DNA of 38,622 nucleotides, taken from positions 1 through 38,622 of the forward strand of contig NZ_LLZI01000255.1 in NCBI RefSeq assembly GCF_001509485.1. Direction: 5' to 3'. The notes under the pieces were generated by a model. The model ran no database searches and was not told where the DNA came from. It saw nothing but the letters and a program-made list of their open reading frames with translations. Of the stretch, positions 16,313 through 26,667 are shown piece by piece. This stretch comes from Streptomyces sp. NRRL F-4489 (GTDB taxonomy: Bacteria > Actinomycetota > Actinomycetes > Streptomycetales > Streptomycetaceae). Each line of letters begins with the position of its first letter. Positions within the stretch are counted from its first letter, which is position 1. The position numbers and the translations under genes are program-made.

Positions 16313-16547
16313 GGGCGTTCCTTCCCTTGGGGCGTACGGCGGGCGCGGGGGCCGGCGGGGCGTGCGGGAGCGGCCCGGCGGGCTCGCACGGAAGGAAACG
16401 CAGGGTGGGGAGGAGGGGTTGCCCGGTGGGCGGGGGCGGGGGCGAAGATCGGCCAGGGGCCGGAGGGGGTGCCTCAGGCGGTCGGCGGGTGGGGCCAAGG
16501 CCCGGCGCCACAGCGCGCCGGGCCGGGGCCGGCCGCCCCCCTGCGCG

Positions 16548-17279
<732 letters not shown>

Positions 17280-17302
17280 GGCCCCGACCCTATCTGCTGC
17301 GC

Positions 17303-17356
17303 CGAGGGCCCCGTTCCGGTGCCGGGGACGGCGGAAAACCGGGAACGGGGCCCTCG
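17303..17356 (-). terminator. Hairpin after nagF
   Basis: Inverted repeat of 15 base pairs (arms 17303-17317 and 17342-17356) around a 24-base loop, 33 bases downstream of the nagF stop and just upstream of the rph start. It likely ends the nagF transcript. Confidence 0.65.
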
Positions 17357-17389
17357 GGGGTCATGAGCCGCGGGTCAGGAGCGCGCGGC

Positions 17390-17623
17390 TCACATCATGT
17401 CCTCGATCTCGGCGGCGATCGGGTCGGCGTCGGTGCCGATGACGACCTGGATCGCGGTGCCCATCTTCACCACGCCGTGGGCGCCGGCGGCCTTGAGAGC
17501 GGCCTCGTCCACGAGGTCGGCGTCGCTGACCTCGGTGCGGAGGCGGGTGATGCAGCCCTCGACCTCTTCGATGTTGTCGAGTCCGCCGAGCCCGGCGACG
17601 ATCTTCTCAGCCTTGCTGGCCAT
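17390..17623 (-). CDS. nagF: PTS EIIB component, N-acetylglucosamine-type
   Basis: A 77-residue EIIB domain protein of the glucose/GlcNAc PTS family. The phosphorylated Cys is Cys24 in VEGCITRLRTEV (22-33). It receives phosphate from EIIA and passes it to the sugar carried by the EIIC partner. AGGAG before the ATG at 17623 fixes the start. It is divergent from nagE1, and a DasR-like box at 17771 lies between them. The same arrangement of a stand-alone EIIB next to two EIIC genes is, from memory, nagF-nagE1-nagE2 of S. coelicolor. No EIIA, HPr or EI gene is in this window. Confidence 0.9.
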   Translation of the reverse strand: MASKAEKIVAGLGGLDNIEEVEGCITRLRTEVSDADLVDEAALKAAGAHGVVKMGTAIQVVIGTDADPIAAEIEDMM

Positions 17624-17770
17624 GTCCACTCCTGCTTGTCTCGGCCGTCGGCGCGGGGCGCCGCTCGGATTCCACACCGTAACGCACGTTCAGCCCAGTT
17701 CCATGGGCGTTTGTCCGCTGTCTGGCGAAGGATGGCGATCACCGAAGGGGCGCCTGGGGCGCACCCCGTA

Positions 17771-17786
17771 AGTGGTCTACACCACC
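17771..17786. promoter_or_regulatory. DasR-responsive element (dre) between nagF and nagE1
   Basis: AGTGGTCTACACCACC matches the dre consensus ACTGGTCTAGACCACT at 13 of 16 positions and keeps the TGGTCTA-ACCA core. It lies 78 bases before nagE1 and 148 before nagF. The GntR-family regulator DasR binds here and is released by GlcN-6-P; this is established for the family and inferred for this site. Confidence 0.85.
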
Positions 17787-17848
17787 AGTATGCGGCAAGC
17801 GGCGGGCCGGCCGCCGCCGGGCCGGGCCGGAGCACGCGGAGGGCGCGG

Positions 17849-19183
17849 ATGAGTGCAAAGGCAGCGGGCGCGGCGCCGGGGAAGCGGCCCGCGAAGCCGG
17901 AGCGCAGCCGGGGGGCGGCGCTCTTCCAGGGCCTGCAGAAGATGGGCCGCAGCCTCCAGCTGCCGATCGCGGTGCTGCCGGCCGCCGGCATCCTCAACCG
18001 CCTCGGGCAGCCTGACGTCTTCGGCGCCAAGGGCCTCGGCTGGGGCGACGTCGCCCGGGTCTTCGCGGGCGCCGGCGGCGCGCTGCTGGATTCCGCGCTG
18101 GGCCTGCCGCTGCTGTTCTGCGTCGGGGTCGCGATCGGGATGGCGAAGAAGTCGGACGGTTCGACCGCGCTGGCGGCGGTGGTCGGCTTCCTCGTCTACT
18201 TCTCGGTGCTGCACGCCTTCCCGTCGAGCTGCGCCACGGGGCAGACGTACACCCAGGCCGGGCTGTGGAACGGGGTGTGCGTGGACCGGTCGGCGAAGGT
18301 GACCCAGGCGGCGTTCCAGAATCCGGGGGTCTTCGGCGGCATCGTGATGGGCTTCCTGTCGGCCTGGCTGTGGCAGCGCTTCCACCGGGTGCGGCTGGTG
18401 GACTGGCTGGGCTTCTTCAACGGGCGCCGGCTGGTGCCGATCGTGATGGCGTTCGTCGGGCTGCTCTTCGCGGTGGTGTGCCTGTTCGTCTGGCCGCCGG
18501 TCGGCGACGGGCTGATGCGGTTCAGTCAGTGGCTGACGTCGCTGAGCGCCTGGGGCGCGGGGATCTTCGGGGTGGCGAACCGCGCGCTGCTGGTGATCGG
18601 GCTGCACCAGTTCCTGAACATCCCGCTGTGGTTCCAGTTCGGCAGCTACACCGAGCCGGACGGGACGGTGGTGCACGGCGACATCAACCGCTTCCTGGCC
18701 GGCGATCCGTCGGCGGGCCAGTTCACCACCGGTTTCTTCCCGGTGATGATGTTCGCGCTGCCGGCCGCGGCGCTGGCGATCACGCACTGCGCGCGGCCGC
18801 ACCGCCGCAAGGAGATCGCCGGGATGATGCTGTCGGTCGGCCTGACCTCGTTCGTCACCGGCGTCACCGAGCCGATCGAGTACGCGTTCATGTTCGTGGC
18901 CCCGGCGCTGTACGCGCTGCACGCGGTGCTGACGGGGGTGTCGATGGCGGTGAGCTGGGCGCTGGGGGTGCACGACAGCTTCAGTTTCTCGGCCGGTCTG
19001 ATCGACTACGTCATCAACTGGGGGCTGGCGACAAAACCCTGGCTGATCATCCCGATCGGGCTGTGCCTCGCCGCCCTCTACTACGCGCTGTTCCGTTTCG
19101 CGATCACGAAATTCGATCTCCAGACACCGGGCCGCGAGCCGGACGAGGTGGGGGACGCGATGGAGCGCGAGAACGTGAAATAG
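17849..19183 (+). CDS. nagE1: PTS EIIC permease, GlcNAc family (first copy)
   Basis: A 444-residue EIIC membrane protein. SLQLPIAVLPAAGILNRLGQ opens the PTS_EIIC domain near residue 36; GVAIGMAKKSDGSTALAAVVG, WLGFFNGRRLVPI, FGVANRALLVIGLHQFLN, GDPSAGQFTTGFFPVMMF and GVTEPIEYAFMFVAPALY are the family blocks, the last carrying the sugar-binding Glu. About ten membrane segments. It has a Cys-containing insertion near 129-145 (SCATG...GVCVD) absent from nagE2. GGAGGG precedes the ATG at 17849. It lacks fused EIIB and EIIA domains and so depends on nagF and a crr-type EIIA encoded elsewhere. Confidence 0.9.
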   Translation: MSAKAAGAAPGKRPAKPERSRGAALFQGLQKMGRSLQLPIAVLPAAGILNRLGQPDVFGAKGLGWGDVARVFAGAGGALLDSALGLPLLFCVGVAIGMAKKSDGSTALAAVVGFLVYFSVLHAFPSSCATGQTYTQAGLWNGVCVDRSAKVTQAAFQNPGVFGGIVMGFLSAWLWQRFHRVRLVDWLGFFNGRRLVPIVMAFVGLLFAVVCLFVWPPVGDGLMRFSQWLTSLSAWGAGIFGVANRALLVIGLHQFLNIPLWFQFGSYTEPDGTVVHGDINRFLAGDPSAGQFTTGFFPVMMFALPAAALAITHCARPHRRKEIAGMMLSVGLTSFVTGVTEPIEYAFMFVAPALYALHAVLTGVSMAVSWALGVHDSFSFSAGLIDYVINWGLATKPWLIIPIGLCLAALYYALFRFAITKFDLQTPGREPDEVGDAMERENVK

Positions 19184-19309
19184 GCCGCCCCGCGGCGGCC
19201 CGGAAGCGGCCCGAATGCCGCCCGGGAGCACATCGCCCGGTTTTCCTCCGGGGCAATAACGCAAGCGGGGCATTCCGCAGGTTCCTCGCGGCGCCTTCCC
19301 CGTGCTACA

Positions 19310-19325
19310 ACAGGTCTACACCACT
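19310..19325. promoter_or_regulatory. dre-like site 1 upstream of nagE2
   Basis: ACAGGTCTACACCACT matches the dre consensus at 14 of 16 positions. It lies about 100 bases before the nagE2 start, beside a second site at 19329. Likely DasR operator. Confidence 0.85.
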
Positions 19326-19328
19326 TTG

Positions 19329-19344
19329 ATTGGTGTGGACCATG
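19329..19344. promoter_or_regulatory. dre-like site 2 upstream of nagE2
   Basis: ATTGGTGTGGACCATG has the TGGT-4-ACCA core of dre and matches 11 of 16 consensus positions. Its centre is 19 bases from that of site 1, close to two helical turns, which would let two DasR dimers bind side by side. Confidence 0.65.
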
Positions 19345-19426
19345 CGGCCGGGTCCGGCCGCGTCCTTGAGACGCCGCCATCCCCACCCCTTTTGCCCGGG
19401 CGGCGCCTTGCCCACTGGAGGAAGTT

Positions 19427-20695
<1,269 letters not shown>

Positions 20696-20714
20696 CCCGC
20701 CTCCCCCGCCGATT

Positions 20715-20756
20715 GGCCCCGGGCCCCCTTTCCGTACGGGAAGGGGGCCCGGGGCC
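20715..20756 (+). terminator. Terminator of nagE2
   Basis: A perfect 19-base-pair stem (arms 20715-20733 and 20738-20756) with loop GTAC, followed by TTTC. It ends the nagE2 transcript. Confidence 0.85.
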
Positions 20757-20816
20757 TTTCGGTACCTCGGGCCTTTCGGTACCGCCGCGCCGGCTCGTCC
20801 GCCGGGGGCCCGGCGG

Positions 20817-21569
20817 TCAGATCTCGTAGACCGCGCCGGCCTTGGCGACCTCGACCGGCCCGTCGTAGACCTTCTGCGCGTCCCGGACGCTGATGTCCGG
20901 GTCGGTCCACGGCGGGATGTGGGTGAGCACCAGCCGGGCCGCCGCGGCCCGCCGGGCGTGCTCGCCGGCTTCCCGGCCGTTGAGGTGCAGGTCGGGGATG
21001 TCCTCCTTGCCGTGGGTGAAGGACGCCTCGCACAGGAAGAGGTCGGTGCCCGCGGCGAGGGTGTCCAGCGCCTCGCACGGGCCGGTGTCGCCGGAGTACG
21101 TCAGCGCGCGGCCGCCGTGCTCGATGCGGAAGCCGAACGCCTCGACGGGGTGGCTGACCCGTTCGGCGCGGACGGTGAACGGGCCGATGGCGCTCGTCCC
21201 CGGGGTCAGCGTGCGGAAGTCGAAGACCTCGCTCATCGCCGCCTCGTGCGGCAGGTCGGCGTGCGCGGCGGTCAGCCGCCGCTCGGTGCCGGCCGGCCCG
21301 TAGACCGGCATCGGCGCGCAGCGGCCGCCGTCGGGGCGGTAGTAGCGGACGACGAAGTAGCCGCACAGGTCGATGCAGTGATCGGCGTGCAGATGCGACA
21401 GGAGCACGGCGTCCAGGTCGTAGAGACCGCAGTGGCGCTGCAGCTCGCCGAGGGCGCCGTTGCCCATGTCGAGGAGCAGCCTGAAGCCGTCGGCCTCCAG
21501 GAGGTAGCTCGAACAGGCCGATTCCATGGAGGGGAACGACCCCGAGCATCCGACGACGGTGAGCTTCAT
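20817..21569 (-). CDS. MBL-fold metallo-hydrolase (RNase Z-like)
   Basis: A 250-residue metallo-beta-lactamase-fold protein. The metal motif is HLHADH at 59-64; SHP near residue 140, TYSGDTG near 157-163 and the later HIPP are the other ligand positions of the RNase Z/ElaC-like branch. It starts MKLTVVGCSGSFPS, typical of this family. The ATG at 21569 follows GGAGG at 11 bases; 37 codons of open frame upstream are discarded. It lies between nagE2 and cysM on the opposite strand to nagE2. Substrate unknown; a phosphodiesterase role is possible but not shown. Confidence 0.88.
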   Translation of the reverse strand: MKLTVVGCSGSFPSMESACSSYLLEADGFRLLLDMGNGALGELQRHCGLYDLDAVLLSHLHADHCIDLCGYFVVRYYRPDGGRCAPMPVYGPAGTERRLTAAHADLPHEAAMSEVFDFRTLTPGTSAIGPFTVRAERVSHPVEAFGFRIEHGGRALTYSGDTGPCEALDTLAAGTDLFLCEASFTHGKEDIPDLHLNGREAGEHARRAAAARLVLTHIPPWTDPDISVRDAQKVYDGPVEVAKAGAVYEI

Positions 21570-21871
21570 GCGGGCGTGAACCTCCGTGGGCGGGGTGGCG
21601 GCCGGCGGTCCGGTACGGGGTGATCCGGCGGTGCCGTGCCGGGCTGCTGCCGGGTCCTTGGCGGTCGGTGCGGTGCCCACGAGCGTAAGGCGCGAGGGGG
21701 CCTGTGGCGCCCCGGGCGGGGCGAGCTGTGGGCGGAATCACCAGTGTGGGCTGCCGCCCCGTACGCACGTACGCCGGCGCTTCCGGAGAGCGGAAGGGGG
21801 CCGGCGCCCGGCGCGTGCGCCGGGGGCCGCCCCCCTCGTCCCGTACGGCCGTTCCCCGCGGCCCCGGGCGG
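21570..21871. other. Intergenic region between cysM end and the MBL gene
   Basis: Both flanking genes run leftward. The gap carries the cysM terminator hairpin at 21796-21835, a CGTACG-CA-CGTACG palindrome near 21763-21776, and presumably the MBL promoter. No gene is seen. Confidence 0.4.
21796..21835 (-). terminator. Imperfect GC-rich hairpin after cysM
   Basis: About 17 paired bases with two mismatches around a GT loop, 36 bases after the cysM stop. Likely end of the cysO-cysM transcript; no T-run. Confidence 0.6.
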
Positions 21872-22828
<957 letters not shown>

Positions 22829-23110
22829 TCAGGCCCGTCCGCCGGCCACCGCCGGCAGGATCGTCACGCTGTCGCCGTCGCCGAGGCCGGTGGTCAGGCC
22901 GTCCAGGAAGCGGACGTCCTCGTCGTTGAGGTAGACGTTCACGAAGCGGCGCAGCTCGCCGGCGTCGTCGATCAGGCGCTCGCGGATGCCGGGGTGGCGG
23001 CCGTCGAGGTCCTTGAGGAGTTCGTCGAGCGTGGCGCCGCTGCCCTCGACGGCCTTCTGCCCGTCGGTGTAGCTGCGCAGGATGGTCGGGATGCGGACCT
23101 CGATGGCCAT
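22829..23110 (-). CDS. cysO: CysO sulfur-carrier protein with residues after Gly-Gly
   Basis: A 93-residue ubiquitin-like MoaD/ThiS-family protein that carries sulfur as a C-terminal thiocarboxylate for CysM. IEVRIPTILRSYTDGQKAV, LRRFVNVYLNDEDVRF and DGDSVTILPAVAGG match mycobacterial CysO. The protein does not stop at Gly-Gly: two more residues, Arg-Ala, follow before the TGA. They must be removed before activation, as with the QbsE carrier, and the JAMM protease Mec encoded upstream is the obvious candidate. AGGAG eight bases before the ATG at 23110 supports the start. It forms an operon with cysM. Confidence 0.93.
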   Translation of the reverse strand: MAIEVRIPTILRSYTDGQKAVEGSGATLDELLKDLDGRHPGIRERLIDDAGELRRFVNVYLNDEDVRFLDGLTTGLGDGDSVTILPAVAGGRA

Positions 23111-23327
23111 GGGAGTGCTCCTGTCGGAGTTCGGCGGTGCGGTGGCGGGTGCGGTGCGTGCGTGCTTCTGCGGTGCTGTGCGGTGCGTGCGATGCGGTGC
23201 AGGCGGTGCGGGTGCGGTGCCCGGGAGCACCGGGGCGGTGCGGCGGGCCGGGCGCGCCGGGGGCGCGGGGTCCGGCCCGGGCGGGCGGGTGCGGCGGTGG
23301 GGCGCCGCGGGCCGGCGGCGGGCTCGC
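23111..23327 (-). promoter_or_regulatory. C-rich untranslated stretch between leader peptide and cysO
   Basis: On the transcribed strand 23220-23134 consists largely of irregular copies of GCACCGC (about seven). The RNA is rich in C and A, with few possible stems, which resembles a Rho-loading (rut) region. It directly follows the leader-peptide stop and precedes the cysO ribosome-binding site. A Rho-dependent attenuator is inference. Confidence 0.45.
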
Positions 23328-23507
23328 TTACGCGGCGCGGCGCGGACAGATGGCGCTGGAGAGGCGGCACAGGTCGATGTGCAGCCGGGCGGCTCCGCAG
23401 CCGAAGGCGCCCAGGAGGGCGGACGCGGAGCGGCGCGCGGCGCACCGCGCAGGCGGCAGCGCCCGCTGCCTGTGCTCCCTCACCGCGCTCACGGCATGCT
23501 CAACCAT
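23328..23507 (-). CDS. Putative cysteine-responsive leader peptide
   Basis: A 59-codon ORF whose end, RLHIDLCRLSSAICPRRAA, is the hallmark of the actinobacterial putative leader peptides found before sulfur and cysteine genes (pattern R-H-[IV]-D-L-C-R-x-S-S-A-I-C). Four Cys codons lie at 22, 37, 47 and 54, the last two in the conserved end. The ATG at 23507 has no ribosome-binding site but has a -10-like TACGAT exactly six bases before it, so the mRNA may be leaderless. The true start could be shorter. It probably controls cysO-cysM by translation-coupled attenuation, as shown for polycysteine leaders in mycobacteria. Confidence 0.65.
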   Translation of the reverse strand: MVEHAVSAVREHRQRALPPARCAARRSASALLGAFGCGAARLHIDLCRLSSAICPRRAA

Positions 23508-23653
23508 GCGGTCATCGTATCGATTCCCGGTCCGGGTTCTGGAACCTCGTCCCATGATGCGGACGTTCGCTGCACACCAGGTGGGACGCGGGGCGGGGCC
23601 GGCGTCCGGCACCCGCCGTGACCGGGGAGGAACGCCCAGGTCACGGCGGCGGC

Positions 23654-24079
23654 TCAGGTGTACGCCTCGACTATCCGGACCTCTTCCTCGGTGACCTCGC
23701 CGTCCACGATGCGGAACGAGCGGAACTGGAACGGGCCGGCGCCGTCGGTGTCGGCGGTGGAGACCAGGACGTAGTGCGCGCCGGGCTCGTTGGCGTAGGA
23801 GATGTCGGTGCGCGAGGGGTACGCCTCGGTGGCGGTGTGCGAGTGGTAGATGATGACCGGCTCCTCGTCCCGGTCGTCCATCTCGCGGTAGAGCTTGAGG
23901 AGGTCGGCGGAGTCGAACTCGTAGAAGGTGGGCGAGCGGGCGGCGTTGAGCATCGGGACGAACCGCTCGGGGCGGCCGCTGCCGGCCGGGCCCGCGACCA
24001 CGCCGCACGCCTCGTCGGGGTGGTCCTGGCGGGCGTGCTCGACGATCCGGTCGTGAAGGGCCTTGGTGAGGGTCAGCAT
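23654..24079 (-). CDS. mec: Mec-type JAMM metalloprotease of the CysO pathway
   Basis: A 141-residue Mov34/JAB1 zinc protease. The JAMM motif HSHTATEAYPSRTD has His79, His81, Ser89 and Asp92; Glu23 in PDEACG is the catalytic acid. In mycobacteria Mec releases cysteine from the CysO-cysteine adduct made by CysM. Here it may also trim Arg-Ala from CysO. The ATG at 24079 is preceded by a -10-like TATTCT six bases away and no ribosome-binding site, so a leaderless transcript is likely. It is the first gene of the mec, leader, cysO, cysM order. Confidence 0.92.
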   Translation of the reverse strand: MLTLTKALHDRIVEHARQDHPDEACGVVAGPAGSGRPERFVPMLNAARSPTFYEFDSADLLKLYREMDDRDEEPVIIYHSHTATEAYPSRTDISYANEPGAHYVLVSTADTDGAGPFQFRSFRIVDGEVTEEEVRIVEAYT

Positions 24080-24085
24080 GCGGCA

Positions 24086-24135
24086 AGAATAAACAGCGGG
24101 GCCGGTGCGTACCGAAGAGTGGTACGCACCGGCCC
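24086..24135 (-). terminator. Permease terminator overlapping the mec promoter
   Basis: A perfect 15-base-pair stem (arms 24099-24113 and 24121-24135) with a seven-base loop lies 40 bases after the permease stop. On the minus strand it is followed by TGTTTATTCTT, which is both a T-rich termination tract and the putative -10 (TATTCT, 24091-24086) of mec. Confidence 0.75.
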
Positions 24136-24176
24136 GCATGCTGGACAGCCGGTGGATTCCGGGGGGTTCGTCCCGG

Positions 24177-25667
24177 TCAGTCCTTGGTGCCCTTGGTGCC
24201 GCCGGCCTTGGCACCGCCGGCCTTGGCGCCCCGGTCGGCCGGGGCCGTCGCGGCGAGCGCCGCCGCGTCCCGGCGCTTGATGGCCAGGTAGCCCACGCCC
24301 ATCACGATCGCCCACAGGGGCGCCGCGTAGAGCGAGATCCGGGCGTCCGGGTCGACGCCCATCATCACGATCACCATGGCGATGAAGGCCAGCGCGAAGA
24401 TCGTGGTGAACGGGGCGCCGGGGGCCCGGAAGTCGGACGGCGGGAGTTCACCGCGGTTGACCTTGGCCCGGTAGCGCAGGTGCGAGAGCAGGATGACGAT
24501 CCACGCCCACATACCGGAGATGGTGGCGAAGGAGACGACGTAGTTGAACGCGTCGCCGGGCCACTGGTAGTTGATGTAGACGCCGACCAGCATCAGGGCG
24601 ACCGAGAGGCCGGTGCCCCAGGTGGGCAGGCCGTTCTTGCTGAGCTTGGTGAAGAACTTCGGGCCCTGGCCGTTGAGCGCGAGGTCGCGCAGCATCCGGC
24701 CGGTGGAGTACATCCCGGAGTTGGCCGAGGACAGCGCGGCGGTCAGCACGACGAAGTTGACGATGCCGGCGCCGGCCGGCAGGCCGATCCGCTGGAAGGC
24801 GGCGACGAAGGGGCTGACGCCCGGCTTGAAGACCGTCCAGCTGACCACGGACAGGATGATGATGAGCGCGCCGATGTAGAAGAGGCCGATCCGCCACGGC
24901 ACGGTGTTGATCGCCTTGGGGAGGACCTTCTTCGGGTCGGTCGCCTCGCCCGCGGTGACGCCGACGAGTTCGACGGCGAGGAACGCGAACATCACGATCT
25001 GCAGGGTCATCAGCGTGCCGCCGATGCCCTTGGGGAAGAAGCCGCCGTGCGACCAGAGCAGGGTGAACGAGGCGGTGTCGCCGGCCTTGGAGAAACCGAG
25101 CGTGATGACGCCGAGGCCGATCAGGATCATGCCGATGATCGCGGTGACCTTGACCATCGAGAACCAGAATTCCAGTTCACCGAAGATCTTCACCGAGATG
25201 AGGTTGATACCGAAGAGCGCGACGGTGAAGACCAGCGCCGAGGCCCATTGCGGTATGCCTTTGTTCCAATACTGTACGTAGGTGGCCGCGGCGGTCACTT
25301 CCGTGATGCCGGTGACGACCCAGAAGAGCCAGTACGTCCAGCCCGTGACGAATCCGATGAACGGGCCGAGGAATTCCCGGCCGTACTCGGAGAACGAGCC
25401 GGAGACGGGCCGGTACATGAGCAGTTCGCCCAGGGCCCGCATGATGAGGAAGATGACCAGACCGACGATGGCGTACGCCAGGATGATGCTCGGTCCGGCC
25501 TTGGAAATGGCCTTGCCCGCTCCGAGGAACAAGCCGGTACCGATGGCGCCACCAATGGCGATCATCTGGATCTGGCGATTGCCCAGACCCCGCTGGTAGC
25601 CCTCTTCGGGAGCCTCGCCAGCGGCCTCGTTGCCGTCGCGGTGTTTGTCGACCTGCACAGAGGTCAT
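24177..25667 (-). CDS. Amino acid permease (APC family, AAT branch)
   Basis: A 496-residue twelve-segment amino acid/proton symporter. The family signature GLGNRQIQMIAIGGAIGTGLFLGAG opens segment 1 near residue 27, followed by the block AYAIVGLVIFLIMRALGEL and GFVTGWTYWLFW. It is of the GABA/aspartate/proline permease type of the AAT branch; the substrate cannot be fixed. The C-terminal tail has short Lys/Gly/Ala repeats (AKAGGAKAGG). I place the start at the ATG at 25667, which has GAGAAAGG 9-16 bases upstream; an ATG seven codons earlier has no ribosome-binding site. A 17-base palindrome lies in its leader. Confidence 0.88.
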   Translation of the reverse strand: MTSVQVDKHRDGNEAAGEAPEEGYQRGLGNRQIQMIAIGGAIGTGLFLGAGKAISKAGPSIILAYAIVGLVIFLIMRALGELLMYRPVSGSFSEYGREFLGPFIGFVTGWTYWLFWVVTGITEVTAAATYVQYWNKGIPQWASALVFTVALFGINLISVKIFGELEFWFSMVKVTAIIGMILIGLGVITLGFSKAGDTASFTLLWSHGGFFPKGIGGTLMTLQIVMFAFLAVELVGVTAGEATDPKKVLPKAINTVPWRIGLFYIGALIIILSVVSWTVFKPGVSPFVAAFQRIGLPAGAGIVNFVVLTAALSSANSGMYSTGRMLRDLALNGQGPKFFTKLSKNGLPTWGTGLSVALMLVGVYINYQWPGDAFNYVVSFATISGMWAWIVILLSHLRYRAKVNRGELPPSDFRAPGAPFTTIFALAFIAMVIVMMGVDPDARISLYAAPLWAIVMGVGYLAIKRRDAAALAATAPADRGAKAGGAKAGGTKGTKD

Positions 25668-25706
25668 GAGTGGTGCGCCTTTCTCCATACCGACCCGGTT
25701 CTTTCC

Positions 25707-25723
25707 GGATCGGGTCCCGATCC
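25707..25723. promoter_or_regulatory. Perfect palindrome in the permease leader
   Basis: GGATCGGG-T-CCCGATCC, eight-base arms around one base, ends about 40 bases before the permease start. It could be an operator or an RNA hairpin near the ribosome-binding site; no regulator is recognised. Confidence 0.5.
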
Positions 25724-25939
25724 CCCCGGATGGAGTTCCTGCACGCCGACGGTCGGCCGGCTCAGCGCTCCCGCAGCGACAGGGGTGGCGTCACTCACGG
25801 CAGGTCGAGAACTTTTATCACGAGGTGCCGTAGATCGACCAGGGTCGGAGTGATCCACTGCACAGAAAAAACGGAACAAGTGACCGAATTCACCACACGG
25901 CGCACGGGTATGGAGATGCGATCGTTATCCGGATTTGAG

Positions 25940-25971
25940 CCTCCGCTGAGCGAACATCCGCTAGGCGGAGG
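25940..25971 (-). terminator. Hairpin after the clpS-DUF2017 operon
   Basis: Arms of 13 bases (25940-25952 and 25959-25971) with two mismatches and a six-base loop, about 55 bases downstream of the DUF2017 stop. Confidence 0.55.
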
Positions 25972-26025
25972 CGCCGCGCGCCCCGGTGCGCGCCGGAGCC
26001 GCCGGGCGGCCCCCGGGCCGGCCGG

Positions 26026-26667
26026 TCAGCCCGTCAGCGCCTCGACCAGGGTCTCCTGGAGCCCGCCCAGCCAGAAGTACGCCAGCACCATCGGCTTGCG
26101 CGGATCGCTGTCCGGCAGCCGCAGCAGTTCCCCGCCGTCGTCCTCGTCGGTGACCTCCAGGCGGGTGCCGATGGCGAGCCGGAGGTCGTTGAGCGCGCCG
26201 AGCCAGCGCCGGCACTCGTCGGGCTTCAGGCGCAGCACCGCCCCGCCGTCCTCCGCCGACAGCCCGTCCAGCGCGCGGATCAGCGCCAGCGCGTCCTCGC
26301 GCTTGCGGGCCCGCAGGTCGTTCTCGGTGTAGCGGCGGAACTCCGCGGCGGCGGCCCGGACCCCGTCGTCGGGGACCGTGTCGGGGCCGCCGTAGGCGTC
26401 GGGGAAGAGCCGGGCCAGTACCGGGTCGGACGGCGGCTCGCTGGGGCCCTCGGCGAACAGCGCGGCGAGCATCTCGTCCTCCGCGGAGGCGGCGTCGGAG
26501 CCGGTCCCGGAGCCGCCCTCGGCGCCGGACCCGGAGCCGGCCGGCGCGGTGCCGGGCCCGATCAGCTCCAGCAGCTGGACGGCGAGGCTGCGCAGGATGG
26601 AGATCTCGACCTCGTCGAGCGGGGCGGCCGCGCCGCCCCCGGGCAGCGGTTCGAAGCGGCCGGTCAT
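26026..26667 (-). CDS. DUF2017 family protein
   Basis: A 213-residue protein of the actinobacterial DUF2017 family, which is regularly encoded next to clpS; its role is unknown. The start [28 protein letters not shown] is typical. A Ser/Gly-rich, acidic insertion of about 30 residues follows, then the conserved [24 protein letters not shown] and [20 protein letters not shown], ending in [15 protein letters not shown]. No membrane segment. Its ATG overlaps the clpS stop by four bases, so it is translationally coupled to clpS. Confidence 0.88.
   Translation of the reverse strand: MTGRFEPLPGGGAAAPLDEVEISILRSLAVQLLELIGPGTAPAGSGSGAEGGSGTGSDAASAEDEMLAALFAEGPSEPPSDPVLARLFPDAYGGPDTVPDDGVRAAAAEFRRYTENDLRARKREDALALIRALDGLSAEDGGAVLRLKPDECRRWLGALNDLRLAIGTRLEVTDEDDGGELLRLPDSDPRKPMVLAYFWLGGLQETLVEALTG

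Larger units (their letters stand above)
25668..26025. other. Leader region of the amino acid permease
   Basis: This 358-base gap lies between two leftward genes. It holds the DUF2017 terminator hairpin (25940-25971), a stretch of about 130 bases (25810-25940) with far more A and T than the genes around it, and a palindrome at 25707-25723. No ORF looks real. Confidence 0.4.

Noticed and set aside
15890..16498. Longer N-terminus for the lipoprotein (62 extra residues)
   Set aside because: The extension is Pro/Arg-rich and would bury the signal peptide; the ATG at 16312 has a good ribosome-binding site and starts a proper lipoprotein signal.
17777..19273. Minus-strand open frame opposite nagE1
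   Set aside because: Gln/His/Arg-rich translation typical of antisense of a membrane protein gene; no start signal.
23134..23220. GCACCGC units as a CRISPR array or satellite
   Set aside because: Spacing is irregular, units are only seven bases and there are no spacers of constant length.
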